Source of the DNA: Acetobacter fabarum
GTDB taxonomy: Bacteria > Pseudomonadota > Alphaproteobacteria > Acetobacterales > Acetobacteraceae
Reading direction: 5' to 3'
NCBI RefSeq assembly: GCF_011516925.1
Contig: NZ_WOTG01000002.1
Coordinates: 62,001 to 126,000 of the forward strand
DNA length: 64,000 nt
Shown: positions 1 to 7,635 of the stretch, piece after piece
Position numbering within the stretch: the first letter of the stretch is position 1
How the letters are laid out: each line of letters begins with the position of its first letter
The notes under the pieces: model-generated
The model's input: the letters and a program-made list of their open reading frames with translations, nothing else
Told to the model about the DNA's origin: nothing
Database searches by the model: none
Translations under genes and position numbers: made by a program

Positions 1-71
1 GGTGCTTCGGCACGGGTACGTCGGAAATGTACAACTGCTCCACCGCCGCCGTGATCGGGAAAGCTTCCTGA
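1..71 (+). CDS. Quinoprotein amine dehydrogenase light chain, C-terminal fragment
   Basis: Only the last 22 complete codons and the TGA (69-71) are in the window. The frame reads CFGTGTSEMYNCSTAAVIGKAS. This matches the conserved tail of methylamine and aromatic amine dehydrogenase light chains, which end in WCFG...YxCT..xIVGKAS. The first two bases, GG, would complete the expected TGG (Trp) codon before Cys. The family is periplasmic, carries a tryptophan tryptophylquinone cofactor and oxidises primary amines to aldehydes. The downstream cytochrome c and MauD-like genes support the call. I cannot tell a methylamine from an aralkylamine enzyme with so little sequence. Confidence 0.8.
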   Translation, partial: CFGTGTSEMYNCSTAAVIGKAS

Positions 72-73
72 GC

Positions 74-571
74 ATGCGCATGGCGTTGTTGCGTTGTGTT
101 CTGCCTGCCTGCGTTGCGGTGCTGGCCATTATGGCCGGTACCGCGCGTGCCCATGCGGTGCCAGATGCCGTGCCGGGTGCGACAACCCTGAGCCATACGC
201 AGTCTGTTTATGTTTCGCATTGTGGTGGATGCCACGGGATTGAGGGCATATCCGGCCCGACCTTTGTGCCCATGCTGCGTAACACGGTAGGCAGTTTTGC
301 CTGCACGGAGGAGGGGCGGTCTTATCTGGTGCGTGTGCCAGGTGTGTCCATGTCCCTGATCCGCGATGACCAGACTCTGGCGGATGTCATGAACTTTGTG
401 CTGATCACACTGGGGGGGACCAGCACGCCGCCCAACTTCAAGCCCTACACGGCAGCGGAAGTGCACACATGGCGTGCGCACCCGCTCTCGGGGCCGGACT
501 TCATGAGCCTGCGTGCGCATGTGCTCGAACGTTCGCTTGCGGCCTGCGCGCATACACCCGGCAAAGGGTGA
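74..571 (+). CDS. Periplasmic monoheme cytochrome c of the amine dehydrogenase cluster
   Basis: 165-residue protein starting 2 nt after the light-chain stop, so probably translationally coupled; a second ATG six bases on is an alternative start. Residues 1-26 form a signal peptide ending near ARA-H. A single CxxCH heme-binding motif (CGGCH) is at residues 50-54. A C-terminal helical region follows, with several Met residues that could be the distal heme ligand. In the aromatic amine dehydrogenase cluster of Alcaligenes faecalis a small cytochrome gene also follows the light-chain gene. The inferred role is accepting electrons from the amine dehydrogenase. Confidence 0.8.
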   Translation: MRMALLRCVLPACVAVLAIMAGTARAHAVPDAVPGATTLSHTQSVYVSHCGGCHGIEGISGPTFVPMLRNTVGSFACTEEGRSYLVRVPGVSMSLIRDDQTLADVMNFVLITLGGTSTPPNFKPYTAAEVHTWRAHPLSGPDFMSLRAHVLERSLAACAHTPGKG

Positions 572-580
572 GTGCGGCGT

Positions 581-610
581 GCTCCTTGTGGCGGTGCGGC
601 AACAAGGAGC
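581..610 (+). other. Intergenic stem-loop after the cytochrome c gene
   Basis: GCTCCTTGT (581-589) pairs perfectly with ACAAGGAGC (602-610) around a 12-nt loop. No T-run follows, so a plain Rho-independent terminator is doubtful; an mRNA-processing or stability element is equally possible. A smaller dyad, GTGAC-TTTTG-GTCAC, lies downstream at 656-670, ahead of the porin gene. Confidence 0.4.
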
Positions 611-766
611 AGGCGCAGCTTGTGGCAGGTCTGGCGGGTGACATGAAAACTTAAAGTGACTTTTGGTCACGCCTTATCCAGCCTGTATCCGGTGCAAACT
701 GTCATACTCACCCGCCCGGCGGGTTTTACTGAATAATTTGGTTCTGATCTGTGGAGCAAAAAAAGT

Positions 767-2128
767 ATGTTTCTTCGCCGCCCTTTGCCCGTTGGGATGT
801 GGCTGACCATGCAACTGGCGGCGCTGCCCGCCATGGCGCAGGAAAAAATAATTCCCGGTGATTCCGCCCGCCCTCTGGTGCTGGAAGAAACCCCTGCGGA
901 AAAAGCACAGGCGGACAAGGAAGAGGTTAATCTTAAAACCTCCAAGAACCATACATGGTTTGATGATCTGGAAGGCCACCTTGTGGTCGAAGCCGGCGTA
1001 AACGGCAACCCGTGGACCCACACAGGCCGGAACTGGGCACAGTCCTACGTGGACCGCGCCAACACGGCTACACTGAACCAGATTACGGGCACACTCTCCC
1101 ACCCCACGACCGACATTGGCGGGGGCTATGGCATCGGGTTTGTGTTCGAAGTGCTGTACGGTTCGGACGCCCGCTTTAACCCGACCATTGGCATGGGCGA
1201 TGGTAACCTGACAGGCATGTACCAGTGGGCGCCAACACAGGCCCATATTGATGCGCATCTCCCCTGGCTGAGCAAGGGCGGCATAGACCTGCAGATAGGC
1301 CAGCAATACGGTATTCAGGGTTTTGAGGGCACGGACGCACTGGAACGCCCCTTTTATTCCTATAACTATTCATCCGATTACATTGTACCATTTGAAACCG
1401 TGGGTGTGCTGGCCACATGGCATATGACCGACACGGTTGCATGGGTTCTGGGTGTTAATGCGGGTAACTCCACCACGTTTGGCGGTGCCAAAAACAACAA
1501 GCGGCCCAAAGGCTATTTTGGCGTGCAGCTTACAGGCCTTGCTGACGGCAATCTGGATGTGGCGGCCATTGCCTACCTTGGCCCGCAGCAGAGCGTGTAT
1601 GCCATTGGCAATGTAGCCAACCAGAAAATGGAATATGTTGGCGATATTCTGGCTACGTACAAACTGAACGACACCACGTCCATCACGCTCAATGGTACCT
1701 ATTACCATGACGACTATTTGCAGGATGACGTGTACGGCGTGACCACCTATTTTGCGCATGATTTCTCCCCCTCGCTGACCTTTAACGCACGTGGTGAAAT
1801 CTTCCGGGACAATAACGGACAGGTTGTAGGTGCCAACACCTCCACCATGTCCTACGTGAACGAGCTGCGCGGGCGGAGCTACCCCTACGATCAGGCACCG
1901 GGCACCACGTATGGGGAACTGACCGTGGGCGTGACCTACCGGCCGGAGTTCCTCAAACTGCCGCGCGGCAGCTTTTCTCTTCGCCCCGAAGTGCGGCTGG
2001 ACAAGTCGCTCAATGGCACCCGTCCGTTCAACCGTGTTTCTCCCACGGATGATCCGAACGTCAATTTTGCCAATAACGGCACCAACAACATGTTCTGGTT
2101 CAGCTGCGATGCCATCTGGTCTTACTGA
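767..2128 (+). CDS. Outer-membrane beta-barrel porin (BBP2/DUF1597 type)
   Basis: 453 residues. A signal peptide ends at PAMA-QE (about residue 24), preceded by GGAG nine bases before the ATG. After a short charged linker, alternating amphipathic beta-strands run to the C-terminus, which ends in aromatic Trp-Ser-Tyr as expected for barrel insertion. Stretches such as LVVEAGVNGNPW and the QIGQQYG segment are typical of the BBP2 porin family. It lies between the amine-dehydrogenase cytochrome and the MauD-like gene, so it may admit amine substrates to the periplasm; that is inference from position. Substrate specificity cannot be read from the sequence. Confidence 0.75.
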   Translation: MFLRRPLPVGMWLTMQLAALPAMAQEKIIPGDSARPLVLEETPAEKAQADKEEVNLKTSKNHTWFDDLEGHLVVEAGVNGNPWTHTGRNWAQSYVDRANTATLNQITGTLSHPTTDIGGGYGIGFVFEVLYGSDARFNPTIGMGDGNLTGMYQWAPTQAHIDAHLPWLSKGGIDLQIGQQYGIQGFEGTDALERPFYSYNYSSDYIVPFETVGVLATWHMTDTVAWVLGVNAGNSTTFGGAKNNKRPKGYFGVQLTGLADGNLDVAAIAYLGPQQSVYAIGNVANQKMEYVGDILATYKLNDTTSITLNGTYYHDDYLQDDVYGVTTYFAHDFSPSLTFNARGEIFRDNNGQVVGANTSTMSYVNELRGRSYPYDQAPGTTYGELTVGVTYRPEFLKLPRGSFSLRPEVRLDKSLNGTRPFNRVSPTDDPNVNFANNGTNNMFWFSCDAIWSY

Positions 2129-2158
2129 TACGCCGCTAAAGGGCGGGAAGGAGCAGGT

Positions 2159-2773
2159 ATGACACAGGCAGGCCTGCAGGCTCTTGTTCTTGCAAATGCC
2201 ATGTTGGGCCTGCTGCTGTGTGCCGCATTTTTTGTGGCGTACCGCATGGTGCTCAGGCTGCGCAGGCTTTTTCAGGAAATCGCGCCCGTAGGTGCCCTGA
2301 CAAACGCACGCGGCCCCCAGCCGGGGGACATGGCCCCCGCAGGCTCCTTTGCAACGCTGGATGGGCAGGCCATGGGGCTGGCCGGTGGGGCCATGCCCCG
2401 CCTGCTGCTGTTTGTGTCGGCTACCTGCCCGATCTCGCGTAAGGTCATACCCATTGCACGCAGTTTCTGCGCCAAGGAGCAGCTGGAACTGGTTCTGGCG
2501 GGGGATGATAACCCAGCCGCACAAACCCTTTTTGCACAGCAGACCGCCACACCACCGGCCCTGTTTATAAACGACCCCGCTCTGGGCCGTGCGCTGGAAG
2601 TGGACAAGCTGCCAGCAGCCTTCCTGCTTGACCAGCAGGGGGTGCTGATCGCACGCGGGCTGGTGAACAACCGTGAACATCTGGAAAGCCTGCTCAATGC
2701 GTGGGAGAGCGGGTTTGGCACGGTACAGGCCTATATCGCCCATAACCGTAAAGCAGCCCGCACCAGCGCGTAG
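2159..2773 (+). CDS. MauD-like membrane-anchored thioredoxin-fold protein
   Basis: 204 residues with a strong GGAAGGAG site. One N-terminal transmembrane helix (about residues 7-29) is followed by a thioredoxin-like domain. MauD proteins are amine-dehydrogenase maturation factors thought to handle the disulfides of the light chain in the periplasm; the length, topology and neighbourhood fit. The usual CPxC active site here reads C90-P-I-S93, so the second cysteine is missing. A redox role would need another cysteine, such as one around residue 108, or the activity differs. The gene is the last of the amine dehydrogenase cluster. Confidence 0.65.
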   Translation: MTQAGLQALVLANAMLGLLLCAAFFVAYRMVLRLRRLFQEIAPVGALTNARGPQPGDMAPAGSFATLDGQAMGLAGGAMPRLLLFVSATCPISRKVIPIARSFCAKEQLELVLAGDDNPAAQTLFAQQTATPPALFINDPALGRALEVDKLPAAFLLDQQGVLIARGLVNNREHLESLLNAWESGFGTVQAYIAHNRKAARTSA

Positions 2774-2779
2774 GGGAGT

Positions 2780-2810
2780 GCTGGCACACGGCCTTTTGTC
2801 GTGTGCCAGC
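2780..2810 (+). terminator. Hairpin ending the amine dehydrogenase cluster
   Basis: A perfect 11-bp stem, GCTGGCACACG (2780-2790) with CGTGTGCCAGC (2800-2810), has a 9-nt loop and lies 7 nt after the MauD-like stop. Only TT follows the stem, so it is not a canonical intrinsic terminator, but its position suggests transcript-end formation. Confidence 0.5.
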
Positions 2811-2939
2811 TTACCATGCGTACCCGCCCTGCCTGTTCCTGCCTTGTGAATGGCGGAACCTTCATGCACACAGAAGCGTTGAGGTTAATCCGTGCGGGGG
2901 ACTGTGCGGGGTCCATCCATACTCAAGGAGAACGCAGGC

Positions 2940-3776
2940 GTGAGCATTCCTGAACTAACCCTGAACGATGGCCGGAGCTTTCCACTTATAGCTTTTGGTA
3001 CATACAAATTAAACGGTGCAGCAGGCGTGCAGGGCATGCTCAGTGCGCTTGATGTTGGCTACCGTGCGCTGGACAGCGCGTTTAATTACGAAAACGAAGG
3101 GGCCGTGGGCGAGGCCGTGCGTAAAAGCGGGCGTGCGCGCGAGGAACTGAGCATTGCGTCCAAACTGCCCGGCCGCCACCAGAAATATGATGAAGCCCTG
3201 ACCTGCATTGAGGAATCCCTCTACCGCGCCGGTCTGGATTATTACGACCTGTATTTCATCCATTGGCCCAACCCCAAGCAGGGTTTGTATGTGGAGGCAT
3301 GGCAGGCGCTGATCGAGGCACAAAAGCGCGGTTATGTGCGTTCTATTGCCGTATGCAACTTTCTGGCCGAACATCTGGACAAGTTGCATGCCGAAACAGG
3401 CGTGCTACCCACCATCAACCAGATCGAGCTTTCGCCCTACTTCCCGCAGGACGATATGCGGGCCTACCACCAGAAGCACGGTATTGTGACCGAAGGCTGG
3501 AGCCCGATTGGCCGGGGTGGCAAAATCCTGTCTGATGAGCTGATAGCAGGCATTGCCAAACGGCTGGGCAAAACCCCGGCACAGATTGTGCTGCGCTGGC
3601 ATGTGCAGGTTGGTTCCGTGCCGATCCCCAAGGCATCGCACCGTGAGCGGCAGGTGGAGAACATGTCCGTGTTCGATTTTGAACTGACGGAACAGGACAT
3701 GAAGGACATTGCCACTCTGGCCCGCCCCGATGGGCGCTCCTTTGGGCAGGACCCCGCGACGTACGAGGAGTTTTAA
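2940..3776 (+). CDS. Aldo/keto reductase (2,5-diketogluconate reductase-like)
   Basis: 278 residues from a GTG start with AAGGAG ten bases upstream; an earlier in-frame ATG at 2892 adds 16 residues with no family resemblance. The aldo/keto reductase catalytic tetrad is visible: D45 and Y50 (LDSAFNYENE), K75 (ASKLPG) and H108 (YFIHWP). The C-terminal VPIPKASHRERQ segment is the NADPH-binding motif. It is a cytosolic NADPH-dependent carbonyl reductase; small AKRs of this type reduce keto-sugar acids or other aldehydes, and the exact substrate is unknown. The LysR gene begins 13 nt downstream. Confidence 0.88.
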   Translation: MSIPELTLNDGRSFPLIAFGTYKLNGAAGVQGMLSALDVGYRALDSAFNYENEGAVGEAVRKSGRAREELSIASKLPGRHQKYDEALTCIEESLYRAGLDYYDLYFIHWPNPKQGLYVEAWQALIEAQKRGYVRSIAVCNFLAEHLDKLHAETGVLPTINQIELSPYFPQDDMRAYHQKHGIVTEGWSPIGRGGKILSDELIAGIAKRLGKTPAQIVLRWHVQVGSVPIPKASHRERQVENMSVFDFELTEQDMKDIATLARPDGRSFGQDPATYEEF

Positions 3777-3789
3777 GGGCGGCTGGGGC

Positions 3790-4653
3790 ATGGATAGCCT
3801 CAAACTCGCACAGCTCAGGTTTTTCTGCGCGGTTATGGAGGCAGGCTCGGTTGTGGCTGCCTCCCGCCGCCTGAACTGTGTTGCTTCCAACGTAACGGCC
3901 CGGCTGCGGGAGCTGGAGCAGAGTGTTGGCCAGCCCCTGTTCCTGCGTGAAAAAGGGCGGCTGGTTGAAACACCATCTGGCCGGGCATTTTACGCGCAGG
4001 CGCGTGAGGTTGTGCAAAAAGCCTCAGCCCTTGAACATTTTTTTAAACCTGATGTGCCGCGTGGTGTGCTCCGGCTTGGGGCGCTGGATGTAGCGTTACA
4101 GCATTTTCTGCCCCAGTGCCTTCCATCCTTCATGCAGACATTCCCGGATGTGGAGCTGACCGTGCTCAAGCGCGCGAGCTACACGCTGGAACAGATGCTG
4201 ATGGAACGCGCAGTGGATCTGGCCCTGACGGATGGCCCAATCCAGCACCCTCTGCTGGAAAGCAGGCTGGTTTTTACGGAATGTTTGCGCCTTGTGGCGC
4301 CTGCACAGATTGCATCGCCCGGTGAGATAGACTGGGCAAACACGGATGTTCTTCTGTTCAACTCGGACTGTTTTTACCGCAGTGTGTTCGAGGCATGGAT
4401 GCAAAAGAACGGTGTTGTACCAAGGCGTGTGCAGACTATTGAATCCTACCACGTTATTTTTGCCTGCGTGCGCGCAGGGCTTGGGGTGTGCTGCTGCCCC
4501 GATGTGATGTTGCCCGCAGCCCACACGCACGGGCTGCATGCCATGACCCCGCCAGACCTGCCAGAAGCCCCGGTGTACAGCGTATGGCGGCGTGATGGCG
4601 TAACCCCGCTGCTTATGCGGTTTGTGGACTATCTGGGCACCCCAGCGGAATAG
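3790..4653 (+). CDS. LysR-family transcriptional regulator
   Basis: 287 residues. An N-terminal winged helix-turn-helix (residues about 2-60; MDSLKLAQLRFFCAVMEAGS, then ASRRLNCVASNVTARLRELE) is followed by a periplasmic-binding-protein-like effector domain. The start at 3790 matches where LysR proteins normally begin; an upstream in-frame ATG lies inside the reductase gene. It is co-directional with the reductase (13-nt gap) and 99 nt upstream of the aldehyde dehydrogenase, so it probably controls one or both. Confidence 0.88.
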   Translation: MDSLKLAQLRFFCAVMEAGSVVAASRRLNCVASNVTARLRELEQSVGQPLFLREKGRLVETPSGRAFYAQAREVVQKASALEHFFKPDVPRGVLRLGALDVALQHFLPQCLPSFMQTFPDVELTVLKRASYTLEQMLMERAVDLALTDGPIQHPLLESRLVFTECLRLVAPAQIASPGEIDWANTDVLLFNSDCFYRSVFEAWMQKNGVVPRRVQTIESYHVIFACVRAGLGVCCCPDVMLPAAHTHGLHAMTPPDLPEAPVYSVWRRDGVTPLLMRFVDYLGTPAE

Positions 4654-4752
4654 GTGTTCATTTTTTGTGAGCCTTTGGCTCACATATCATCACTTTTAAA
4701 GTGGTGTTCCATGCCCAATAATCATACCCAGACGGTAAGGAGACTATTGGAA

Positions 4753-6198
4753 ATGTCTTTGAAAAAACATGATCAGTTCATCAACGGTCAGTGGGTTCAG
4801 CCTAGCTCCGGCCATTACGTAACCATTAAAAACCCGGCCAATGGCGTGGCGCTGGCAGCCGCAGCCAAAGGTAATACCGCAGATGTGGACAAGGCCGTGG
4901 CAGCCGCGCGCAAGGCTTTTGGTCCGTGGAGTGCCAAAACAGCCTCCGCCCGGGCCGATTACCTGTACGCCCTGATGAACCTGCTGGTGCGTGACAAGGA
5001 AAAACTCGCCACCACCATTACCTCCGAAATGGGAAAACCCATTGCAGAAGCACGGGTGGAGGTGGATTTTGCCGCAGGGCTTTTGCGTTTTGCGGCTGAA
5101 AATACCCGCCGCCTGCAAGGCGAAATTATTCCCGGTGAACGTGAGGGAGAAAAAATCCTGATCGACCGTGTGCCCCACGGTGTTGTGGGGGGGATTGCCG
5201 CATGGAACTTTCCGCTGGCCCTGTGTGCGCGCAAAATTGGCCCGGCACTGGCTGCGGGGAATACCATTGTTGTAAAACCACATGAGCTAAGCCCGCTCTC
5301 GGCTCTGGCACTGGCCTCTCTGGCGCAGGAAGCAGGGCTGCCTGCCGGTGTGTTGAACATTGTAACCGGGGATGGCCCGGATGTGGGTGTGCCACTGGTG
5401 GCCCACAAGGACGTGCCGCTGATTACCATGACCGGCTCCACCCCTGCGGGCAAAAAGATCATGGCGGCCGCTGCCGAACATCTGAAGGAAGTCCGGCTGG
5501 AACTGGGGGGTAAAGCTCCGTTTATTGTTATGGAAGATGCGGACATAGACGCAGCGGTAGATGCTGCGGTGAGTGCGCGCTTCTTTAACGGCGGGCAGGT
5601 CTGCACCGCCAACGAGCGGACCTACGTGCACGAGGCCGTGTATGACCAGTTTGCAAAAAGCCTGCGTGCACGCGTGGAAAAGCTGAAAGTGGGAGACCCC
5701 ATGCAGGATGATACCGATATGGGGCCAAAGGTCAGTCTGGCGGAGCTGGAAAAAGTGGATGCCATGGTGCAAAAAGCCATTGCACAGGGTGCCACGCTGG
5801 AACTGGGTGGCCACCGCTTGAGCGGGCCAGCCTATGACCACGGCACCTATTATGCACCCACCCTGCTGACCAATGTGCGGCATGGTATGGATATTGTGCA
5901 AAACGAGGTGTTTGGCCCAGTACTGTCCCTGCTCAAGGTGCGGGATTTTGATGAAGCCCTCGCACTGGCAAATGATAGCCAGTACGGCCTGTCGGCTTAT
6001 CTGTTTACCAAGGATCTGGGTCGGGTGCTGCGCATGACGCGTGAACTGGAGTTTGGCGAAATATACGTCAACCGTGGCGCGGGGGAAGAACCGCAGGGCT
6101 TCCACCACGGCTACAAGAACAGTGGCCTTGGTGGGGAAGACGGGCAGCACGGGCTGGAAGCCTATGTGCAGACCAAAACCATCTACCTGAACGCCTGA
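4753..6198 (+). CDS. aldA: NAD-dependent aldehyde dehydrogenase, AldA (lactaldehyde/glycolaldehyde) type
   Basis: 481 residues from the ATG that follows TAAGGAG by about 11 nt; earlier in-frame ATGs are too far upstream for the family. Active-site residues are N152 (WNFPL), E250 (LELGGK) and C284 (GQVCTANER). The C-terminal segment with VNRG, GFHHGYKNSG and HGLEAYVQTKTIYL closely resembles E. coli AldA, which oxidises L-lactaldehyde and glycolaldehyde to lactate and glycolate. A different short-chain hydroxyaldehyde is possible. It is followed 40 nt later by a strong terminator. Confidence 0.85.
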   Translation: MSLKKHDQFINGQWVQPSSGHYVTIKNPANGVALAAAAKGNTADVDKAVAAARKAFGPWSAKTASARADYLYALMNLLVRDKEKLATTITSEMGKPIAEARVEVDFAAGLLRFAAENTRRLQGEIIPGEREGEKILIDRVPHGVVGGIAAWNFPLALCARKIGPALAAGNTIVVKPHELSPLSALALASLAQEAGLPAGVLNIVTGDGPDVGVPLVAHKDVPLITMTGSTPAGKKIMAAAAEHLKEVRLELGGKAPFIVMEDADIDAAVDAAVSARFFNGGQVCTANERTYVHEAVYDQFAKSLRARVEKLKVGDPMQDDTDMGPKVSLAELEKVDAMVQKAIAQGATLELGGHRLSGPAYDHGTYYAPTLLTNVRHGMDIVQNEVFGPVLSLLKVRDFDEALALANDSQYGLSAYLFTKDLGRVLRMTRELEFGEIYVNRGAGEEPQGFHHGYKNSGLGGEDGQHGLEAYVQTKTIYLNA

Positions 6199-6238
6199 AT
6201 GCCACCCGTAAGCACGGGGCTTGGGGGTTAAAACAAAA

Positions 6239-6271
6239 GGCTGCGGAGCGTTCTGGCTCCGCAGCCTTTTT
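6239..6271 (+). terminator. Bidirectional Rho-independent terminator
   Basis: GGCTGCGGAGC (6239-6249) and GCTCCGCAGCC (6256-6266) form a perfect 11-bp stem with a 6-nt loop, followed by TTTTT. An A-rich tract on the left gives a T-run on the minus strand, so it can also end the convergent cytochrome operon. Confidence 0.92.
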
Positions 6272-6324
6272 GTCTGTTTTGTATAAGCCCTGTTCTGTTA
6301 AGGATGTTTTATGTCAGGTGCCGT

Positions 6325-7635
6325 TTAGTTAGCCTGTCTGGCGTCATGCACTGCCTGTTCCATGTTGTGTGGGGTGGCTGTGGTAAAATGGGTCATGACA
6401 AAGCTGGCAATGTCGGCCAGATCCCGCTCGCTCAGCCCGCCACCGGCAAAATGCGGCATAATCTGCACACCCGTGGTGGTTTGCATGCCGCTCCCCTGCA
6501 CCAGCAGTTGCACAAGGTTGTGCCCGTTATCCGCTCCAAGTGAGCGCGCTCCCGTAATGGTGCCAAAGCTGGACTGGCGGCCCGTGCCATCGGGCATGTG
6601 GCACCCTGCGCAGGTAGACGCATACAGGCGTGCCCCGCGCGTGTTCTGGGGCAAGCTGGCATCACCCGCTGTGGGGGTTCTGGCTTCCACCGTATCTTCC
6701 GCCGTGTGCAGGGGGGCAATGCTGCGCAAATACACAACCATGGCATGAATGTCGGATGCGCTCAGGTAGCGCAGGCTATGGCCAATAACATCGGCCATGT
6801 CTCCTGCTGCGGTGCCATGGCCATCGGCATGGCCGGTGGAAAGGTACTGGGCAAGAGCTTCATCACTCCACGCGCCAAGCCCGCTCTGTTTGTCCGGTGT
6901 CAGGTTATATGCACGCCAGCCATTGACCACATTGCCGCCCAGTGCGCGGCTGGTATCCAGCCCGAAGGTTCGTGTGCGGGGGGAGTGGCAGTCTGCGCAA
7001 TGGCCCGGCCCTTCCACAAGGTAGCGGCCACGGTTCCAGTCTGCTGGTTTGGTCGGGTCATTGGCATAGCTTGCGGCCGGGCCGTTGAGCATGTTCCAAA
7101 AAACCATCAGGCTACGGATGGAGAACGGGAATTTGACCGAGTTTTCAGGTGTTTTCTGCGCAGATGGCGGCAGGGTTGCCAGATAGGCGCGTATGTCCCG
7201 CACTTCTGCATCGCTCATGCGGGCATAGGCGGGGTAGGGCATGGCGGGGTAAAGGTGCTTCCAGTGGGGGGATATGCCTTTGCGCACGGCATCTACAAAC
7301 TGCTGGTCGGTCCATGCGCCAATACCTGCGGTTTTGTCCGGCGTAATGTTGGGGGCGTACATAACCCCCACCCCCGGCAGGCTGAAGGCCCGCCCGCCTG
7401 CATAGGGTGTTCCGCCTTCGGCTGTGTGGCATACCTCGCAGTCCGCCGCGCGGGCCAGGTAGCGCCCGTTTTCCACATTGGGGGCAGAGGCTGCTGCATG
7501 GGCATGTGCTGTGGTGGCCAGCAGGGCTGCCCCGCCAAGGAGCACGCCAGACAGGGCGCCACCCGCTCGGGAGAACTTTACCCGTGTGCCCTGCACACAG
7601 GTGGAAATAAAGGGGAAGGACATGGGGTTACGCAT
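6325..7635 (-). CDS. Triheme cytochrome c subunit of a membrane-bound aldehyde-dehydrogenase-type complex
   Basis: 436 residues. An N-terminal signal/anchor (about residues 25-47) precedes three CxxCH motifs: CEVCH 66-70, CADCH 213-217 and CAGCH 342-346. This is the standard layout of the cytochrome subunits that pass electrons from periplasmic alcohol, aldehyde and gluconate dehydrogenases of acetic acid bacteria to ubiquinone. The ATG overlaps the stop of the molybdopterin subunit (TGATG) and is preceded by AAGGAG, so it is the third gene of the operon. Confidence 0.9.
   Translation of the reverse strand: MRNPMSFPFISTCVQGTRVKFSRAGGALSGVLLGGAALLATTAHAHAAASAPNVENGRYLARAADCEVCHTAEGGTPYAGGRAFSLPGVGVMYAPNITPDKTAGIGAWTDQQFVDAVRKGISPHWKHLYPAMPYPAYARMSDAEVRDIRAYLATLPPSAQKTPENSVKFPFSIRSLMVFWNMLNGPAASYANDPTKPADWNRGRYLVEGPGHCADCHSPRTRTFGLDTSRALGGNVVNGWRAYNLTPDKQSGLGAWSDEALAQYLSTGHADGHGTAAGDMADVIGHSLRYLSASDIHAMVVYLRSIAPLHTAEDTVEARTPTAGDASLPQNTRGARLYASTCAGCHMPDGTGRQSSFGTITGARSLGADNGHNLVQLLVQGSGMQTTTGVQIMPHFAGGGLSERDLADIASFVMTHFTTATPHNMEQAVHDARQAN

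Noticed and set aside
1370-2869. 499-codon open frame on the minus strand
   Set aside because: Antisense to the porin and MauD-like genes; low-quality composition and no motif.
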